A stretch of DNA of 64,000 nucleotides from Proteus cibi (GCF_003144405.1 NZ_PENW01000010.1:62001-126000); one strand, 5' to 3'; shown: positions 26,836 to 36,395, counted from the stretch's first letter. Numbers and translations are program-made. Notes: generated from the letters alone by a model not told the origin.

Positions 26836-29800
26836 ATGAGTAGCACAACAATGGGTGTTAGACTTGATGAAGAAACCCGCAATAGATTAAAAGAAGCCGC
26901 ACAGAAATTAGACAGAACATCGCATTGGTTAATTAAACAGGCTATTTTCAATTATCTAGAACAAATTGAAAATGATCAGGTTAATCTTGGTCACTCAGCA
27001 TTTACAGAGCAAGATATTGATGAAAGCACTGAAATACCCACTGCTCATTATCAACCTTTCTTGGAGTTTGCCGAGCACATTCACCCGCAGTCTGTTTTAC
27101 GCTCAGCAATTACTTCTGCCTATCGTACACCTGAAACACAAGCTGTACCGATGTTATTGCAACAAGCAACCTTACCTGAAAATGAGGCACAAGCAACGCA
27201 TAAATTAGCCTATTCCATTGCCGAAAAATTACGTAAACAGAAAAATGGGATTGGACGTTCAGGACTGGTTCAAGGTCTATTACAAGAATTCTCACTTTCT
27301 TCACAAGAAGGTGTTGCCCTCATGTGTTTAGCTGAAGCTTTATTGCGTATTCCAGATAAAGCCACGCGTGATGCACTTATCCGCGATAAAATCAGTCATG
27401 GGAATTGGCGCTCACACTTAGGACAAAGCCAGTCGATGTTTGTGAATGCTGCAACATGGGGCTTATTATTCACAGGTAAATTAGTTTCTACACATAATGA
27501 AGAAAAGCTGTCTAACGCTTTAAATCGCATTCTTACCAAAAGTGGCGAGCCATTAGTCCGTAAAGGTGTTGATATGGCGATGCGTTTAATGGGTGAGCAG
27601 TTTGTGACAGGTGAAACTATTTCTCAAGCACTCGCGAATGCGCGCAAACTTGAAGAAAAAGGCTTTAGCTACTCTTATGACATGTTAGGTGAAGCGGCAT
27701 TAACAGAAAAAGATGCACAAGATTATTTAGTCTCTTATCAACAAGCCATTCACGCCATTGGTAAAGCCTCTAATGGCCGTGGTATTTATGAAGGTCCAGG
27801 CATATCCATCAAGCTTTCCGCATTACATCCTCGTTATAGCCGTGCTCAATATGAACGAGTTATGTCAGAGCTTTACCCTCGCCTACTCTCATTAACATTA
27901 CAAGCAAAGCAATACGATATTGGTATTAATATTGACGCGGAAGAAGCCGACAGACTTGAGATTTCACTCGATCTCCTTGAAAAACTCTGTTTTGAACCTG
28001 AATTAGCGGGTTGGAATGGTATTGGCTTTGTTATTCAGGCTTACCAAAAACGTTGTCCATTAGTTATCGATTATGTCATTGATTTGGCACGCCGTAGCCG
28101 TCGTCGCTTAATGATCCGATTAGTAAAAGGCGCCTATTGGGATAGCGAAGTAAAACGCGCTCAAATTGATGGTCTTGAAGATTACCCAGTTTATACTCGT
28201 AAAGTGTATACTGATGTTTCTTATCTTGCCTGTGCAAAAAAACTACTCGCCTCACCTAATTTTATTTATCCGCAGTTCGCCACGCATAATGCACACACGC
28301 TATCAGCAATTTATCATTTAGCGGGTCAAAACTATTACCCTGGACAATATGAGTTCCAGTGTTTACACGGTATGGGTGAACCGCTTTATGCTCAAGTTGT
28401 TGGTAAAATAGCAGATGGGAAATTAGGTCGCCCTTGTCGTATTTATGCACCCGTAGGGACTCACGAAACATTACTCGCTTATTTAGTCCGCCGTTTACTT
28501 GAAAATGGGGCTAACACATCATTTGTAAATCGAATTGCTGATACCACAATTTCTCTTGATGAATTAGTGGCAGATCCTGTCAAAGAAGTGAATAGAATGG
28601 CGCAAGCTGAAGGCCAAATTGGGCTTTCTCATCCTAAAATTCCACTCCCTAATAAACTCTATGGTGATGAACGTAAAAACTCACCTGGTATTGATATGTC
28701 AAACGAACATCGTTTGGCATCGCTTTCTAGTGCTTTATTAACATCAGCAACTGAAAATCGACATTGCGAACCGTTATTAGGTGATACGTTTAATTCTTCA
28801 GAAAAAACACCAGAACCGCAATCTATATTAAACCCAGCCAATCATGCAGATATTGTAGGGACAGTAAGAGAAGCGACCAAAGCCGAGGCAGATTTTGCCT
28901 TAACCCTCGCTCAAGAAAAAGGTGAGATCTGGTTTGCAACACCACCAGCGCAAAGAGCTTCATTCTTGATCCGTGCTGCGGAATTAATGGAACAGCAAAT
29001 GGGACCGCTAATGGGAATATTAGTGCGTGAAGCGGGGAAAACTTACAGCAATGCCATTGCTGAAGTCCGTGAAGCCATTGATTTTCTTTATTACTACGCC
29101 GCACAAGTTGCTCAAGATTTTGATAATAATACACATCGTCCTCTAGGACCTGTGGTTTGTATCAGCCCTTGGAACTTTCCATTAGCCATATTCAGTGGGC
29201 AAATTGCAGCAGCTTTAGCCGCAGGTAACACCGTACTTGCCAAACCCGCAGAACAGACACCTTTAATTGCATCAAAAGCCGTTGAGCTTTTCCATCAAGC
29301 AGGCATTCCTACTTTTGCACTGCAACTGCTACCAGGGCAAGGTGAAACCATTGGTGCACATTTAGTGGCTGATGAGCGTGTTCGTGGCGTGATGTTTACC
29401 GGTTCAACAGATGTTGCTCATATTTTACAAAAGACCTTAGCAGGTCGATTAGACAGCGAAGGTCGTCCAGTCCCTTTAATTGCAGAAACCGGTGGCTTAA
29501 ATGCCATGATTGTTGATTCATCTGCATTAACAGAACAAGTGGTGACTGATGTTATGGCATCCGCTTACGATAGCGCGGGTCAACGTTGCTCTGCTTTACG
29601 CCTGTTATGTATTCAAGAAGAAGTGGCTGATCATACTATTGAGATGCTTAAAGGTGCGATGGCTCAAGCCACAATCGGTGATCCAAGTTTGCTATCCACG
29701 GATATTGGTCCTGTTATCGATAAAGAAGCAAAATCAGGCATTGAGCAGCATATCCAATCTATGCGCACAACAGGCTTCGATATTTATCAAGCATCACACA

Positions 29801-30804
29801 ATAGTTTGTCAAAACACATTGAGAATAACAGTACCTTTGTTCAACCGACTTTAATTGAGTTAGATAAAGTGAGTTCATTGAAGAAAGAGATCTTTGGTCC
29901 TGTGTTACATGTTGTACGTTATGCAAGCCAAGATTTACCTGCTTTGCTAGAAGAGATTAATGCAACAGGATATGGATTAACAATGGGCGTTCATACGCGT
30001 ATAGATGAAACAATTGCTTATGTTGCCTCAAATGCCAAGGTAGGTAATTTATACGTAAACCGCAATATGGTTGGTGCCGTTGTGGGTGTTCAACCTTTCG
30101 GTGGTGAAGGATTATCGGGTACGGGTCCGAAAGCAGGTGGCCCCGTTTATCTGTATCGCTTATTATCTAAACGCCCTGAAAATGCCGCAACACAAACATT
30201 GGCGCGCCAAGATGAAACCCTTCCTCTTGATACTTCTATGCGTAATACGTTATTACAGACTTATCATAAGTATATGGAATGGCTATCAAACAGAGCGGAT
30301 AAATCACACTATGAAGCGTTAGAGAAATATGCCCTTGCCTCCCAAGCAGGAACATTACGCGTATTACCGGGTCCGACTGGGGAACGAAATACTTATCAAT
30401 TAGTCCCTTGTGGTCATGTATTGTGTATTTCGGATAACGAACAAGATGCATTCACTCAAATTGCGGCTGTTCTCGCTTCCGGTTGCCATGCCGTTGTTGT
30501 GAATAACCTATTCTCACAAAAAACCTATCGTGAATTACCTGATATTGTCAGAAAATCCCTCACAGTAACTGAAAACTGGAATGATGAGTCACTGAAAATA
30601 AACGCGGTAATTTACCATGGTGATGGTGATCAATTGCGTGAAACTTGCCAGAAAATTGCGCAACGCAAAGGAGCAATAATTTCTGTTCAAGGATTTTCTC
30701 GCGGTGAGACTGGTCTATTGCTAGAGCGTTTATTACATGAAAGAGCATTAAGTATTAATACGGCAGCGGCTGGAGGCAATGCAAGTTTAATGACGATTAG
30801 TTAA
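26836..30804 (+). CDS. putA: Trifunctional PutA: repressor, proline dehydrogenase, P5C dehydrogenase
   Basis: 1322 residues (1320 in E. coli). An N-terminal ribbon-helix-helix DNA-binding domain (MGVRLDEETRNRLKEAA, residues 6-22) shows this is the autoregulating type. The FAD-dependent proline dehydrogenase barrel spans about 90-600 (GISIKLSALHPRY, near 325). The NAD-dependent P5C dehydrogenase follows (about 640-1110), with SPWNFPLAIF (about 777) and the catalytic cysteine in SAGQRCSALR (about 917). A C-terminal domain ends the protein. It oxidises proline to glutamate at the membrane and represses putP/putA when proline is absent. Confidence 0.97.
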   Translation: MSSTTMGVRLDEETRNRLKEAAQKLDRTSHWLIKQAIFNYLEQIENDQVNLGHSAFTEQDIDESTEIPTAHYQPFLEFAEHIHPQSVLRSAITSAYRTPETQAVPMLLQQATLPENEAQATHKLAYSIAEKLRKQKNGIGRSGLVQGLLQEFSLSSQEGVALMCLAEALLRIPDKATRDALIRDKISHGNWRSHLGQSQSMFVNAATWGLLFTGKLVSTHNEEKLSNALNRILTKSGEPLVRKGVDMAMRLMGEQFVTGETISQALANARKLEEKGFSYSYDMLGEAALTEKDAQDYLVSYQQAIHAIGKASNGRGIYEGPGISIKLSALHPRYSRAQYERVMSELYPRLLSLTLQAKQYDIGINIDAEEADRLEISLDLLEKLCFEPELAGWNGIGFVIQAYQKRCPLVIDYVIDLARRSRRRLMIRLVKGAYWDSEVKRAQIDGLEDYPVYTRKVYTDVSYLACAKKLLASPNFIYPQFATHNAHTLSAIYHLAGQNYYPGQYEFQCLHGMGEPLYAQVVGKIADGKLGRPCRIYAPVGTHETLLAYLVRRLLENGANTSFVNRIADTTISLDELVADPVKEVNRMAQAEGQIGLSHPKIPLPNKLYGDERKNSPGIDMSNEHRLASLSSALLTSATENRHCEPLLGDTFNSSEKTPEPQSILNPANHADIVGTVREATKAEADFALTLAQEKGEIWFATPPAQRASFLIRAAELMEQQMGPLMGILVREAGKTYSNAIAEVREAIDFLYYYAAQVAQDFDNNTHRPLGPVVCISPWNFPLAIFSGQIAAALAAGNTVLAKPAEQTPLIASKAVELFHQAGIPTFALQLLPGQGETIGAHLVADERVRGVMFTGSTDVAHILQKTLAGRLDSEGRPVPLIAETGGLNAMIVDSSALTEQVVTDVMASAYDSAGQRCSALRLLCIQEEVADHTIEMLKGAMAQATIGDPSLLSTDIGPVIDKEAKSGIEQHIQSMRTTGFDIYQASHNSLSKHIENNSTFVQPTLIELDKVSSLKKEIFGPVLHVVRYASQDLPALLEEINATGYGLTMGVHTRIDETIAYVASNAKVGNLYVNRNMVGAVVGVQPFGGEGLSGTGPKAGGPVYLYRLLSKRPENAATQTLARQDETLPLDTSMRNTLLQTYHKYMEWLSNRADKSHYEALEKYALASQAGTLRVLPGPTGERNTYQLVPCGHVLCISDNEQDAFTQIAAVLASGCHAVVVNNLFSQKTYRELPDIVRKSLTVTENWNDESLKINAVIYHGDGDQLRETCQKIAQRKGAIISVQGFSRGETGLLLERLLHERALSINTAAAGGNASLMTIS

Positions 30805-30829
30805 TTTCCTTTCTCTCCTTATCTTTGAG

Positions 30830-30868
30830 ACCACCTTTAAAATTTATTTTCTTAAAGGTGGTTTTTTC
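30830..30868 (+). terminator. putA intrinsic terminator
   Basis: 11-bp stem ACCACCTTTAA / TTAAAGGTGGT followed by TTTTTT, 25 bases after the putA stop. Confidence 0.9.
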
Positions 30869-30989
30869 TTTCGTTACGCCATTATTTCTAAAGAGATAGC
30901 TAAAAGTATTATTTTTTTGAATGCTGTGACTATCCTCACTCTTTTTAATATTATTATTCGCGACGAGTTAGTTTAGTAAATATACTTAC

Positions 30990-31068
30990 GCCCAAGTCAA
31001 CCTAGAAGTTGATTTAATTATATCTTTATGAATACCTGAAACTTGCGCCCCACTGTGGGCGCTTTTTT
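30990..31068 (+). ncRNA. Candidate small RNA between putA and fliZ
   Basis: A TATACT box at 30981-30986 is followed by a small hairpin (AGTCAAC 30995-31001 with GTTGATT 31008-31014), a 30-base AU-rich single-stranded stretch, and a GC-rich terminator GCGCCC/GGGCGC (31045-31062) with seven T. No gene upstream needs this second terminator, because putA already has its own. The layout is that of an Hfq-type sRNA of about 75 bases. The -35 box is poor. No known sRNA name could be assigned. Confidence 0.4.
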
Positions 31069-31183
31069 TATCTATTAATCAATATGATATTTGTGTGAGT
31101 ATTCTTATTAAAGGATAAATAAAGAACTTTTTAGAAAGAAGGTAAAGCAGAAAGGTAAATAAACTGTGATGATAAGTGCCAAG

Positions 31184-31212
31184 AAAAAGGAGTAGGATAG
31201 GCTACTCCTTTT
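31184..31212 (-). terminator. fliA-fliZ operon terminator
   Basis: 9-bp stem AAGGAGTAG / CTACTCCTT with a 5-base loop; the minus-strand product continues into TTTTTCTT. It lies 21 bases beyond the fliZ stop. Confidence 0.85.
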
Positions 31213-31232
31213 AAGGTCTCTCTTGAGCGCAA

Positions 31233-31763
31233 TTAGTGACTGCTACTCATCGATGGTGGCTCTTGGCACCAATCGAGATATTGCTCATACTTACGTAGTG
31301 CAATGTTGTAGTTACTAAATGCAGAGGGAGTGAGCTTTTTACTCAAGTCTGACTGAATTTTCTCTGTCGTAAACTCTTGACGAGGAAAATTAGTTGAAGT
31401 CAGTAATTCATCGAGCCGACGTAAACGAACCACATACTCACGAACAGTACTGTGGCTCATCTCCGTTTGTTCAAACAAATACTGCTTAAAAGACATAATG
31501 TCAAAGTAGTCAGTTTCACTATTACAGTAAATCTCACTACAAAAACGGCATAGCGCAGAGAACTTCTCTTGTAACGTTTCCCACGTTTCATCATCAACTA
31601 AATCCGTCATTTCAGAAATGGCTTCTTTATTGATAACTTGGCGATTGAATACGAGAGAGATCCGATCAAGCGCCTTGTGGCAATGTAGACAATGAGTCTG
31701 GCTGTGTTTATAGTCTTTAATGTAACGGCTTAGCGGCCGTTTCTTTTGTGTTGAAACAGACAT
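31233..31763 (-). CDS. fliZ: Flagellar regulator FliZ
   Basis: 176 residues. In enteric bacteria FliZ promotes class 2 flagellar expression and antagonises RpoS-dependent or other promoters. The N-terminus (KKRPLSRYIKDYKHSQTHCLHC) and the C-terminal part (FSNYNIALRKYEQYLDWC), which resembles the core-binding region of tyrosine recombinases, match the family. A cysteine set (C22, C25, C72, C75 approximately) suggests a metal site. It follows fliA by 58 bases and ends at the operon terminator. Confidence 0.92.
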   Translation of the reverse strand: MSVSTQKKRPLSRYIKDYKHSQTHCLHCHKALDRISLVFNRQVINKEAISEMTDLVDDETWETLQEKFSALCRFCSEIYCNSETDYFDIMSFKQYLFEQTEMSHSTVREYVVRLRRLDELLTSTNFPRQEFTTEKIQSDLSKKLTPSAFSNYNIALRKYEQYLDWCQEPPSMSSSH

Positions 31764-31821
31764 AAGAGATAAAGCCCTGTGTTGTAGTCTTAATAAACAA
31801 AAACAAAAATAAGCAAAACTT

Positions 31822-32544
31822 CTATTTCTCTGGGTTTAAGCGTGCTCGCAGCCTTTTTATGGCTTGGCTGTGTAGCTGGCTCACGCGGGATTCCCCGACA
31901 TTAAGCACTGCGCCTATTTCTTTCAAATTAAGTTCTTCCTGATAATACAGAGTAAGAACCATTTTTTCCCTTTCGGGAAGCAATTCTATCGCGTCTATGA
32001 CTCTTTGGCGAATATCACTTTCTAATAACATCTGTAATGGATTGTCATCATGATCTTCGTCTTGAGACGGTTCACAGCTTTCACCGTAAATTTCATGCCA
32101 TTCGTCATAAGAGAACAATTGGCTGTTATTCGTATCCAATAGGATCTGCCGGTATTCTGCTAACTCAATCTGCAAATGATCAGCAACTTCCTGTTCTAAT
32201 GGTGGTCGTCCTAGATCCTGCTCTAATTGATGAATAGAATGGGTAACTTCTCTTGCATTGCGACGCACACTGCGTGGCGCCCAATCTCGACTGCGTAGCT
32301 CATCCAACATCGAGCCACGGATACGTTGAACAGCATAAGTGGTAAAGGCAGCACCTTGCATTGAGTCATAACGCTCAACAGCGTTTAATAACCCAATTCC
32401 ACCCGCTTGCAAAAGATCATCCAATTCAACACTCGCAGGTAACTTGACCTGTAATCGTAATGCTTCATGGCGAACCAACGGGACATATCGCTCCCAGAGG
32501 CTATTTTTGTCCATCACGCCTTCGGCGGTATACAAATCACTCAC
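31822..32544 (-). CDS. fliA: RNA polymerase sigma factor FliA (sigma-28)
   Basis: 240-residue alternative sigma factor for late flagellar genes. Region 2 (LDDLLQAGGIGLLNAVERYD) and region 4 helix-turn-helix (LNLKEIGAVLNVGESRVSQLHSQAIKRLR) are intact. The GTG at 32544 gives VSDLYTAEG, aligned with the E. coli start, and AAAGG lies 11 bases upstream. Another GTG at 32556 would add four residues. Its targets in this window are the promoters before flaA, fliD and flgK. FliZ follows in the operon. Confidence 0.95.
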   Translation of the reverse strand: MSDLYTAEGVMDKNSLWERYVPLVRHEALRLQVKLPASVELDDLLQAGGIGLLNAVERYDSMQGAAFTTYAVQRIRGSMLDELRSRDWAPRSVRRNAREVTHSIHQLEQDLGRPPLEQEVADHLQIELAEYRQILLDTNNSQLFSYDEWHEIYGESCEPSQDEDHDDNPLQMLLESDIRQRVIDAIELLPEREKMVLTLYYQEELNLKEIGAVLNVGESRVSQLHSQAIKRLRARLNPEK

Positions 32545-32556
32545 AACAAAAGACAC

Positions 32557-32930
32557 CTTTGGATAAAAGACCGGAAACCATTATCTGGCGAAATAAATTT
32601 AGCAATCGGCTGAACAGTGAAGCAAAAGCGCCTCTTTTTCACCTATGCCAAATTTTCAGCAAAAATCGGGTTTTCATTGATAATTAATTTGTCATTGCAT
32701 TACGAGAACTACTTTACCCTAAAAGACGGGCGACTAATCCTTAGAAAAACCGTTAATTAAATTGATAATTTAGCTCATTAAAAGAAATCGACATATTGAA
32801 TATGCATTCTGTTCATAAAAAAATAACATATAAATCATAGTATTTTATTTTATGGGATTTTAGCGTCTAGCGCGCGAGTTAAAAAATGCATAAATGATTA
32901 ATTAAAAAAACGATTGTTTTGATGATAAAA
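32557..32930. other. Region between fliA and flaB
   Basis: About 370 bases holding the fliA promoter. A GCCGATTG-like element lies near 32613-32620 on the minus strand but without a proper -35 partner. No gene seen. Confidence 0.4.
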
Positions 32931-32958
32931 CACCCACTGCAAAAATTTGCAGCGGGTG
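32931..32958 (-). terminator. flaB terminator
   Basis: Inverted repeat CACCCACTGCAAA / TTTGCAGCGGGTG with one G.T mismatch and a 2-base loop; TTTT follows on the minus strand. It ends 28 bases past the flaB stop. Confidence 0.85.
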
Positions 32959-32985
32959 TCATTTGCGGGTTATTTGAAATTGAAA

Positions 32986-34137
32986 TTAACGAAGCAGTGA
33001 TAATACGTTTTGTGGCATTTGATTGGCTTGGGCTAATACCGCAGTACCTGCTTGTTGCAAGATTTGACCACGACTCATATTAGAGACTTCTGTCGCATAA
33101 TCTGCATCTTCTATACGACTACGTGATGCAGTCAGATTATTAACGGTGTTGCCTAAGTTAGTAATAGTAGAATCTAAACGGTTTTGTACCGCCCCCATGG
33201 CACTGCGTAAGCTATCAACTTGAGCAAGTGCATCATCCAATCCTTTTAATGGTGCATCGTTAATTGTTGGTGGGTTTTTAGGTTTAATTTCTGCACCTTT
33301 CGTTAAAGTCACTTTACCACCAGGAATAAAGTCTTTTGATGTGGCATCAATAACTTTTGATGTATCTAAAGTTGCTTCAAACGTTTTGACTTCACCTTTG
33401 GCATCTTTTATTTCAATTGCCAGTTTAGTTTTATCTTCTTTACCATTTGCATCCACTGCATAATAGACACCCTCTAAAGACTCGCCTGTTGCTAAACTTG
33501 CTTTTAACGATGCAGTATCGATATCAATATCTTTAGATACAGGTGTTGTTACCCCATTCGCCACAGAAACAGTTGTTGTAGAACCACCATGCAACATTTC
33601 TGGTTTAACAGTGAGATCTAACTTATCAATACCCAGTGTGGTTGCATCCATTTTTTTCAGATTAACACTGATCTGCTCTTTATCATGCGCACCAACTTGT
33701 AAATTTAATGCACTATCTTCACTTAAGACTTATACGCCATTAAATTGAGTTTGTTCAGAAATACGATTAATTTCAGCAGTACGTTGATTTACTTCTTCTT
33801 GAATAGATTTAATATCGGTAGCTGAATTAGAACCATTTTTTGCTTGTACAGTTAATTCACGAATACGTTGCAGATTATTATTAATTTCATTCAATGCCCC
33901 TTCTGTGGTTTGTGCAATGGAAATACCATCATTCGCATTACGTGATGCTTGTGTTAAACCGTTGATGTTTGAAGTGAAACGGTTAGCAATGGCTTGACCT
34001 GCAGCATCATCTTTTGCACTATTAATACGCATACCTGAAGATAAACGTTGGATCGCATTACCTAATGCACTTTGTGAACGATTTAAATTATTTTGAGTTA
34101 CTAGTGATAGGTAGTTGGTATTAATGACTTGTGCCAT
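32986..34137 (-). pseudogene. flaB: Second flagellin gene (flaB/fliC2), silent, with in-frame stop
   Basis: One continuous frame of 383 codons interrupted only by TAA at 33730-33732. The N-terminal part (135 residues, 34137 to 33733) has the flagellin D0/D1 motifs [22 protein letters not shown] and [20 protein letters not shown]. After the stop the same frame reads VLSEDSALNLQVGAHDK, a variable centre, and the C-terminal [25 protein letters not shown] and LLR end. In flaA the corresponding codon is AAA (Lys) in the context NGVKVL, so a single A-to-T change made the stop. The promoter is also degraded. It could still serve as a sequence donor by recombination with flaA. Confidence 0.9.
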
Positions 34138-34220
34138 ACAATATTCCTTCGACTTGATTTTAAAATATTTTTAAATGAATAGGTTTGTTATTACGTCACT
34201 GTAATAACGTTGCCTAAACA

Positions 34221-34247
34221 CTATCGTCATCAATTTCGAGGGTTTTA
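34221..34247 (-). promoter_or_regulatory. Degenerate sigma-28 promoter of flaB
   Basis: On the minus strand TAAAACCC (34247-34240), an 11-base spacer, then GACGATAG (34228-34221). Spacing is perfect but the -35 keeps only 4 and the -10 only 6 of 8 consensus bases (TAAAGTTT-N11-GCCGATAA). Expected weak or no FliA-dependent transcription. Confidence 0.6.
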
Positions 34248-34382
34248 CGATTTTTAGCGTCGCGAAATTAGCAAAAAAAGCCAGTCAATTAATTTATAAG
34301 AAGTAATTGATTACAGAAAAAAGTAAAAGAGGTTGAGAGAAAAAATAAAACTAAAAAAGAGTGGGTTTAAAGATAAAATAAC

Positions 34383-34399
34383 AGGGGAAAAATTCCCCC
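34383..34399 (-). terminator. Possible terminator after higA-like gene
   Basis: Short stem AGGGGAA / TTCCCC-type inverted repeat just after the antitoxin stop, followed on the minus strand by a T-rich stretch (GTTATTTTATC). Confidence 0.6.
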
Positions 34400-34409
34400 T
34401 AGTTTGACC

Positions 34410-34724
34410 TTAGCGATTAGATAAAATATTTACTTCATCAATCATTTCGCCATAAGTTTCAATTTTAGAAGTATCTATTTTTTCTTCAAGTTGCCTTAAA
34501 TCATAAGTACTTTGAAGTCGCAACCAAAATTCAGGCGTGCTACCTAATGCGGCAGCAATACGGATCGCAAGTGACGGTGTTAATGCTGTTTTCCCTGTTA
34601 ATAAACGTGAAACTGTTGCAGGAGTTACGCCAATATTTAATGCAAAGCGGCGCCCACTGATCCCCATATCGTCTAAATCTCGCGCAATAATTTCGCCGGG
34701 ATGTGAAACTTTAAATTGTCTCAT
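34410..34724 (-). CDS. higA: HigA-type antitoxin (XRE family)
   Basis: 104 residues. The N-terminal HigA signature [20 protein letters not shown] leads into a helix-turn-helix ([35 protein letters not shown], about residues 27-61) and the typical [17 protein letters not shown] segment. It should neutralise the HigB-like toxin encoded just upstream and bind the operator at 35014-35032. The ATG shares a base with the toxin stop (TAATG), showing translational coupling. The pair lies exactly between the two flagellin genes. Confidence 0.9.
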   Translation of the reverse strand: MRQFKVSHPGEIIARDLDDMGISGRRFALNIGVTPATVSRLLTGKTALTPSLAIRIAAALGSTPEFWLRLQSTYDLRQLEEKIDTSKIETYGEMIDEVNILSNR

Positions 34725-35002
34725 TAATGATAGTCCTCATAGTTTAGAATATAGGCATCGCCATTAATAAATTGAAAAGTAATACGCCAATTTGCTCTTA
34801 CTGTAATCGACCAATACCCTTCTCGATCACCTTTTAATTTATGAAGTTTATAGATTTTCCGATTTAACTCGCTAATATCTTTAGCTATATCAATAGCTTG
34901 TAGTCTGTCATTAATTCTTTCAGCATCTTGAGCAAGAACACCTGATGTAACACCTTTTTCAAAAAGCTGCTTTAATCCTTTATGCTTAAATGATTTTATC
35001 AT
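34724..35002 (-). CDS. higB: HigB/RelE-type toxin
   Basis: 92 residues when started at [17 protein letters not shown], the usual HigB N-terminus. The ORF extends four codons further to 35014, into the operator. Motifs are [19 protein letters not shown] (about 30-48) and the catalytic beta sheet [16 protein letters not shown] (about 62-77) with conserved arginines expected for ribosome-dependent mRNA cleavage. The ending [10 protein letters not shown] matches family members. Toxin-first order followed by the HigA antitoxin is the defining order of higBA modules. No truncation is seen, so the toxin looks active. Confidence 0.9.
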   Translation of the reverse strand: MIKSFKHKGLKQLFEKGVTSGVLAQDAERINDRLQAIDIAKDISELNRKIYKLHKLKGDREGYWSITVRANWRITFQFINGDAYILNYEDYH

Positions 35003-35013
35003 CTTTAAATCCA

Positions 35014-35032
35014 TGTTACACGAGATGTAACA
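35014..35032. promoter_or_regulatory. Predicted HigA operator
   Basis: Perfect inverted repeat TGTTACA-N5-TGTAACA directly upstream of the toxin gene, in the place expected for autoregulation of a higBA operon. Confidence 0.7.
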
Positions 35033-35156
35033 TCATAATATGACGCTTCCGTAATGCAATATAAAATAACTTCTAGCTACTATTTTAGGAAAAACGTTAT
35101 CTTTAAATAAGTTAGGAGAATAGAGATGAGAAAAAAATAAGGTACAAAAACAAAAA

Positions 35157-35178
35157 AAGGCCCTCTTACGAGGACCTT
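35157..35178 (-). terminator. flaA terminator
   Basis: 9-bp stem AAGGCCCTC / GAGGACCTT (one wobble) with loop TTAC; the minus strand runs into TTTTTTTG. Located 39 bases past the flaA stop and before the higBA operator. Confidence 0.9.
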
Positions 35179-35216
35179 TTGGATATAGAAAGGTATCTTT
35201 TGTGTCAGAGTACGAA

Positions 35217-36317
35217 TTAACGTAACAGAGACAGAACAGTTTGTGGTACTTGGTTTGCTTGAGCAAGTACTGAAGTACCCGCTTGTTGCAGGATTTGACC
35301 ACGGCTCATGTTAGAAACTTCTGTTGCGTAGTCAGCATCTAAGATACGGCTACGTGAAGCAGATAAGTTGTTAACAGTGTTGTTCAGGTTGTTGATAGTA
35401 GATTCGAAACGGTTTTGAATCGCACCTAATTTAGAACGGCTTTCATCAATTGTGTTGATCGCTTTGTCTAAAGTTGCTAAAGCGTCATCTTTAACGTCTA
35501 AAGTTTTAACGTCTTTACCTGCATCAGCAGTAAATTTATTACCTGCAACAGCAGAACCTGCTTTCAGTTCAATATCATCAGTACCAGTAACTTCGAAGTC
35601 ACTTTTACCTACTAAGTATTTATCAGCGCCTTTAGTTACAACGAATTTATCGTTTACTTTATTACCATCAACAGTATATTCTGCAACAGTAATACCTTTA
35701 TACTGAGCACCACCAGGGATTGCTAAAGTAGCAGCATCCACAGCAGCACCTTCAGCTGTTACGCCTTTTGTCTCTGTTTTTTCAGCGAACAGTTTGTCGC
35801 TTGAAACGCCTAAAGTATCGTTATCAACTTTATCTAAGTTAAATTTGATAACTTCTTTATCGTTAGTACCCACTTGGATAGTCATTTCTGACTTTTCACC
35901 GCTCAGTACTTTAACGCCGTTAAACTGAGTTTGTTCAGAGATACGGTTGATTTCAGCTAAACGTTCAGTTACTTCGTTTTGGATTGAAGTGATATCTGAG
36001 TTAGAGTTAGTACCGTTTTTCGCTTGAACTGTTAACTCACGGATACGTTGTAAGTTGTTGTTGATTTCGTTCAGCGCGCCTTCAGTCGTTTGAGCGATAG
36101 AGATACCATCGTTCGCATTACGTGAAGCTTGAGTTAAACCGTTGATGTTAGAAGTGAAACGGTTAGCAATCGCTTGACCTGCAGCATCGTCTTTAGCGCT
36201 GTTGATACGTAGACCAGAAGACAGACGCTCGATTGCACTTCCTAAAGCTCCCTGAGATTTGTTCAGGTTGTTTTGAGTTACCAGAGATAGATAGTTGGTA
36301 TTAATGACTTGTGCCAT
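35217..36317 (-). CDS. flaA: Flagellin FlaA (FliC1), expressed filament protein
   Basis: 366-residue flagellin, intact. N-terminal D0/D1 ([48 protein letters not shown]) and C-terminal D1/D0 ([32 protein letters not shown]) are conserved. The centre, about residues 160-280, is variable and lysine-rich. It is preceded by a near-consensus sigma-28 promoter (36396-36422) and an AAAGGAA ribosome-binding site. It lies divergent from fliD and about 2.2 kb (start to start) from its silent homologue flaB. The 5' and 3' ends of the two genes give long stretches for homologous recombination. Confidence 0.95.
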   Translation of the reverse strand: MAQVINTNYLSLVTQNNLNKSQGALGSAIERLSSGLRINSAKDDAAGQAIANRFTSNINGLTQASRNANDGISIAQTTEGALNEINNNLQRIRELTVQAKNGTNSNSDITSIQNEVTERLAEINRISEQTQFNGVKVLSGEKSEMTIQVGTNDKEVIKFNLDKVDNDTLGVSSDKLFAEKTETKGVTAEGAAVDAATLAIPGGAQYKGITVAEYTVDGNKVNDKFVVTKGADKYLVGKSDFEVTGTDDIELKAGSAVAGNKFTADAGKDVKTLDVKDDALATLDKAINTIDESRSKLGAIQNRFESTINNLNNTVNNLSASRSRILDADYATEVSNMSRGQILQQAGTSVLAQANQVPQTVLSLLR

Positions 36318-36395
36318 AGCTAGATTCCTTTAAAATCAAGTCGATAAAATAAAAGTTTGCCTATTCATTTACGGTGTCAATCACCGGCAACAAGT

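Noticed and set aside
32607-32625. Sigma-28 promoter for fliA
   Set aside because: A GCCGATTG-like -10 exists, but no -35 match occurs 11 bases upstream.
32986-34137. flaB read as two separate genes or as a frameshift
   Set aside because: The two pieces are in the same frame (start distance 486 bases, divisible by three) and separated only by one TAA, so it is one gene with a nonsense codon.
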